This document shows positions 3,981 to 5,542 of a stretch of DNA of 5,542 bases, piece by piece. Under the pieces are notes generated by a model, which made no database searches, was not told the DNA's origin, and was given only the letters and a program-made list of their open reading frames with translations. The position numbers and the translations under genes are program-made. The first letter of the stretch is position 1. Each line of letters starts with the position of its first letter. The DNA is from Propionicimonas sp. (GTDB lineage: Bacteria > Actinomycetota > Actinomycetes > Propionibacteriales > Propionibacteriaceae), in assembly GCA_031119515.1 (NCBI GenBank), contig JAVHXR010000204.1, positions 1 through 5,542 on the forward strand. The letters run 5' to 3'.

Positions 3981-5542
3981 ATGGACTCGACCGATTTCGC
4001 CCGCGCCAGCGCCGTGATGCCCGGCGGGGTCTCCTCACCGGTGCGCGCCTACCGGTCCGTCGGCGGGACGCCGGTGTTCCTCGAGCGCGCCGCCGGCGCC
4101 AGGGTGTTCGACGACGCCGGACGCGGCTACCTGGACCTTGTCGGTTCCTGGGGGCCTGCGCTGCTCGGGCACGCGCACCCCGAGGTGGTCGCGGAGGTCA
4201 CCGCCGCGGCCGCCCGCGGCCTGTCCTTCGGCGCCCCCACCTGGGCAGAGGTCGCGCTGGCCGAGGCGATCCGGGCGCGGGTTCCGGCCTGCGAGAAGGT
4301 GCGGTTCGTGTCCACCGGCACCGAGGCGACGATGACGGCCGTCCGGCTCGCCAGGGCGGCGACCGGGCGCGACCTGGTGGTCAAGTTCGCCGGCTGCTAC
4401 CACGGCCACAGCGACGGGCTGCTGGCCGCGGCCGGCTCGGGCGTGGCCACCGCCGGCCTGCCCGGCTCGGCGGGCGTCACCGCGGCCACCGCCGCCCAGA
4501 CCATCGTGGTGGGCTACAACGACCCGGACGGCCTGGCGGCAGCGTTCGCCGCCCACCCCGGACGGATCGCTGCCGTCATCACCGAGGCAGCCCCGGCCAA
4601 CATGGGCGTCGTCCCGCCGGCGCCAGCCTTCAACCGGCAGGTGCGCGAGCTGTGCACCGCCAACGGGGCGCTGCTCGTGTTCGACGAGGTGCTGACCGGG
4701 TTCCGGGTCGGCCCGGCAGGGTGGTGGGGGCTGGAGGGGCGTTGTGCCGGCTGGGTGCCCGACCTGTTCACGTTCGGGAAGGTGGTCGGCGGCGGCATGC
4801 CGCTGGCAGCCCTCGGCGGCGCCGCCGGCCTGCTCGACCTGCTGGCCCCGGTGGGGCCGGTCTACCAGGCCGGCACGCTGTCGGGGAACCCGCTGGCCAC
4901 CGCGGCCGGCCTTGCCACCCTGCGGCTGGCCGGCGACGAGGTCTACGCCCGGGTCGATGCGGCCTCGTCGCGGCTCGGGGAGGCCGTGACCGCCGCCCTC
5001 GCCCTGGCCGGTGTACCGCACCGGCTGCAACGCGCCGGGTCGTTGTTCTCGGTGTTCTTCGGCGAGGCTCCGGCGGAGGCTCCGGTGCTGGACTACAACG
5101 CGGCCCTCGCGCAGGACACCGCGCTGTTCACGGCGTTCTTCCACCGGGCCCTGTCCGACGGGGTGATGCTGCCGCCGTCGGCCTTCGAGGCATGGTTCGT
5201 CTCGGCCAGCCACGACGACGCCGTGCTGGACGAGATCGAGGCGGTGCTGCCGAGGGCCGCCGAGGCGGCGGCACGGGCCCTCGGGTCCCGGCCCGCCGCG
5301 GCCGCTCCGGTGGCGGCTTCCCGGCCCGCCGAGGCGGCGACCGGCTCGGTGGTGCTGGTCGGTGGCGGCCCCGGCGACCCGGGCCTGATGACCCTGGCCG
5401 GGCTGGCAGCGCTCCGGGCCGCGGAGGTGGTGCTCTACGACCACCTCGCCCCGCTCGCGCTGCTGGCCGAGGTTCCCCCCGGGTCGGAACTGGTCGACGT
5501 CGGCAAGCTTCCGCGTGGCAGGTCGACCCCGCAGGAGGAGAT
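3981..5542 (+). CDS. hemL: Glutamate-1-semialdehyde 2,1-aminomutase fused to uroporphyrinogen-III C-methyltransferase (3' end outside window)
   Basis: One frame runs from ATG 3981 through 520 codons to the window end with no stop. Residues 1 to about 432 are a full-length HemL, the PLP enzyme converting glutamate-1-semialdehyde to 5-aminolevulinate: MPGGVSSPVRAYRSVGGTPV (13-32), STGTEATM (111-118), FAGCYHGHSDG (136-146), ANMGVVPP (206-213), LVFDEVLTGFR (232-242) with PLP-contacting D235, FTFGKVVGGGMPL (263-275) with Schiff-base K267, GTLSGNPLA (298-306) and LPPSAFEAWFVSASHDD (397-413). The usual E-P of the EP[VA]A motif is E202-A203 here. A linker rich in Ala and Pro (about 433-455) follows. 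Then comes the start of a SUMT/CobA domain: SVVLVGGGPGDPGLMTLAGL (456-475), the SAM-binding glycine-rich loop, VVLYDHL (483-489) and DVGKLPRGRSTPQEE (506-520). SUMT methylates uroporphyrinogen III to precorrin-2 for siroheme and cobalamin. Downstream domains are unseen. Confidence 0.95.
   Translation, partial: MDSTDFARASAVMPGGVSSPVRAYRSVGGTPVFLERAAGARVFDDAGRGYLDLVGSWGPALLGHAHPEVVAEVTAAAARGLSFGAPTWAEVALAEAIRARVPACEKVRFVSTGTEATMTAVRLARAATGRDLVVKFAGCYHGHSDGLLAAAGSGVATAGLPGSAGVTAATAAQTIVVGYNDPDGLAAAFAAHPGRIAAVITEAAPANMGVVPPAPAFNRQVRELCTANGALLVFDEVLTGFRVGPAGWWGLEGRCAGWVPDLFTFGKVVGGGMPLAALGGAAGLLDLLAPVGPVYQAGTLSGNPLATAAGLATLRLAGDEVYARVDAASSRLGEAVTAALALAGVPHRLQRAGSLFSVFFGEAPAEAPVLDYNAALAQDTALFTAFFHRALSDGVMLPPSAFEAWFVSASHDDAVLDEIEAVLPRAAEAAARALGSRPAAAAPVAASRPAEAATGSVVLVGGGPGDPGLMTLAGLAALRAAEVVLYDHLAPLALLAEVPPGSELVDVGKLPRGRSTPQEE
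5286..5331 (+). repeat. 13 bp direct repeat in the HemL-SUMT linker
   Basis: TCCCGGCCCGCCG occurs at 5286-5298 and again at 5319-5331, exactly 33 bp apart and in the same reading frame, so each copy encodes Ser-Arg-Pro-Ala (residues 436-439 and 447-450). The repeat brackets the Ala/Pro linker between the two enzyme domains. It could be the trace of a short in-frame duplication that lengthened the linker, or chance in low-complexity GC-rich DNA. Confidence 0.6.
5349..5542 (+). other. SUMT/CobA domain portion of the fusion gene (partial)
   Basis: These codons (residue 457 onward) encode the N-terminal Rossmann-like part of a uroporphyrinogen-III methyltransferase. V460-G461-G462-G463-P464-G465-D466-P467 is the SAM-binding loop of this tetrapyrrole methylase family, and GKLPRGRSTPQEE (508-520) is the typical following segment. 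Only about 64 residues are visible of a domain normally near 250. GTG codons at 5310, 5349 and 5352 could in principle start a separate product, but no good Shine-Dalgarno precedes them (GAGG at 5331-5334 is 14 nt from 5349) and no stop separates them from hemL. Listed separately to mark the domain boundary; it belongs to the CDS starting at 3981. Confidence 0.9.

Noticed and set aside
2929..4038. Long minus-strand open frame (369 codons) opposite hemB
   Set aside because: It is antisense to hemB with a Val/Gly/His-rich product and no recognisable domain.
4035..5444. Long minus-strand open frame (469 codons) opposite the hemL fusion gene
   Set aside because: Its product is low-complexity Gly/Arg/Gln/His-rich with no domain, and it is antisense to a strongly recognisable HemL. 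This is an expected by-product of GC-biased codons.
5349..5542. cobA as a separate gene starting at an internal GTG
   Set aside because: There is no stop after hemL and no properly spaced Shine-Dalgarno, and the frame is continuous. Internal initiation remains possible but is not supported.

Overview
The window is very GC-rich with G/C-biased third codon positions, is densely coding, and uses ATG/GTG starts with short intergenic gaps. This points to a high-GC actinobacterium. The protein families (a GT-C type membrane protein with a cysteine-bearing C-terminal tail, a two-module VOC protein, and C5-pathway tetrapyrrole genes) fit that group. I cannot name the genus.

Layout: (1) Positions 2-775 hold the 3' part of a plus-strand gene for a probable extracytoplasmic protein with kelch/beta-propeller-like repeats; its start lies before the window. 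(2) After an 18 nt gap, 794-2326 encodes a polytopic membrane protein resembling GT-C (GT39/ArnT-like) glycosyltransferases, probably in the same operon. (3) Converging on it with a 19 nt gap, 2346-2777 on the minus strand encodes a small VOC (glyoxalase-fold) protein. (4) Positions 2778-3000 form a divergent intergenic region holding a GC hairpin, a 10 bp perfect palindrome and a possible -10 element. (5) From 3001 a plus-strand tetrapyrrole operon begins: hemB (3001-3978), then after 2 nt a gene starting at 3981 that is still open at the window end.

The most notable object is this last gene. Its first ~430 codons are a complete glutamate-1-semialdehyde aminomutase (HemL). The same frame continues without a stop through an Ala/Pro-rich linker into the SAM-binding N-terminus of a uroporphyrinogen-III C-methyltransferase (SUMT/CobA). 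The encoded protein is therefore a HemL-SUMT fusion, truncated here by the window edge. It joins the enzyme that makes 5-aminolevulinate to the enzyme that diverts uroporphyrinogen III toward siroheme and cobalamin. HemB, encoded just upstream, uses the product of HemL. Because HemL and SUMT are not consecutive in the pathway, co-expression or shared control explains the fusion better than direct channelling. SUMT is often fused to HemD in related bacteria, so the unseen C-terminus could carry more domains.

HemB itself has a mixed Cys/Asp metal-site motif (C122, D124, C132). No RNA genes, CRISPR arrays or mobile elements were seen.
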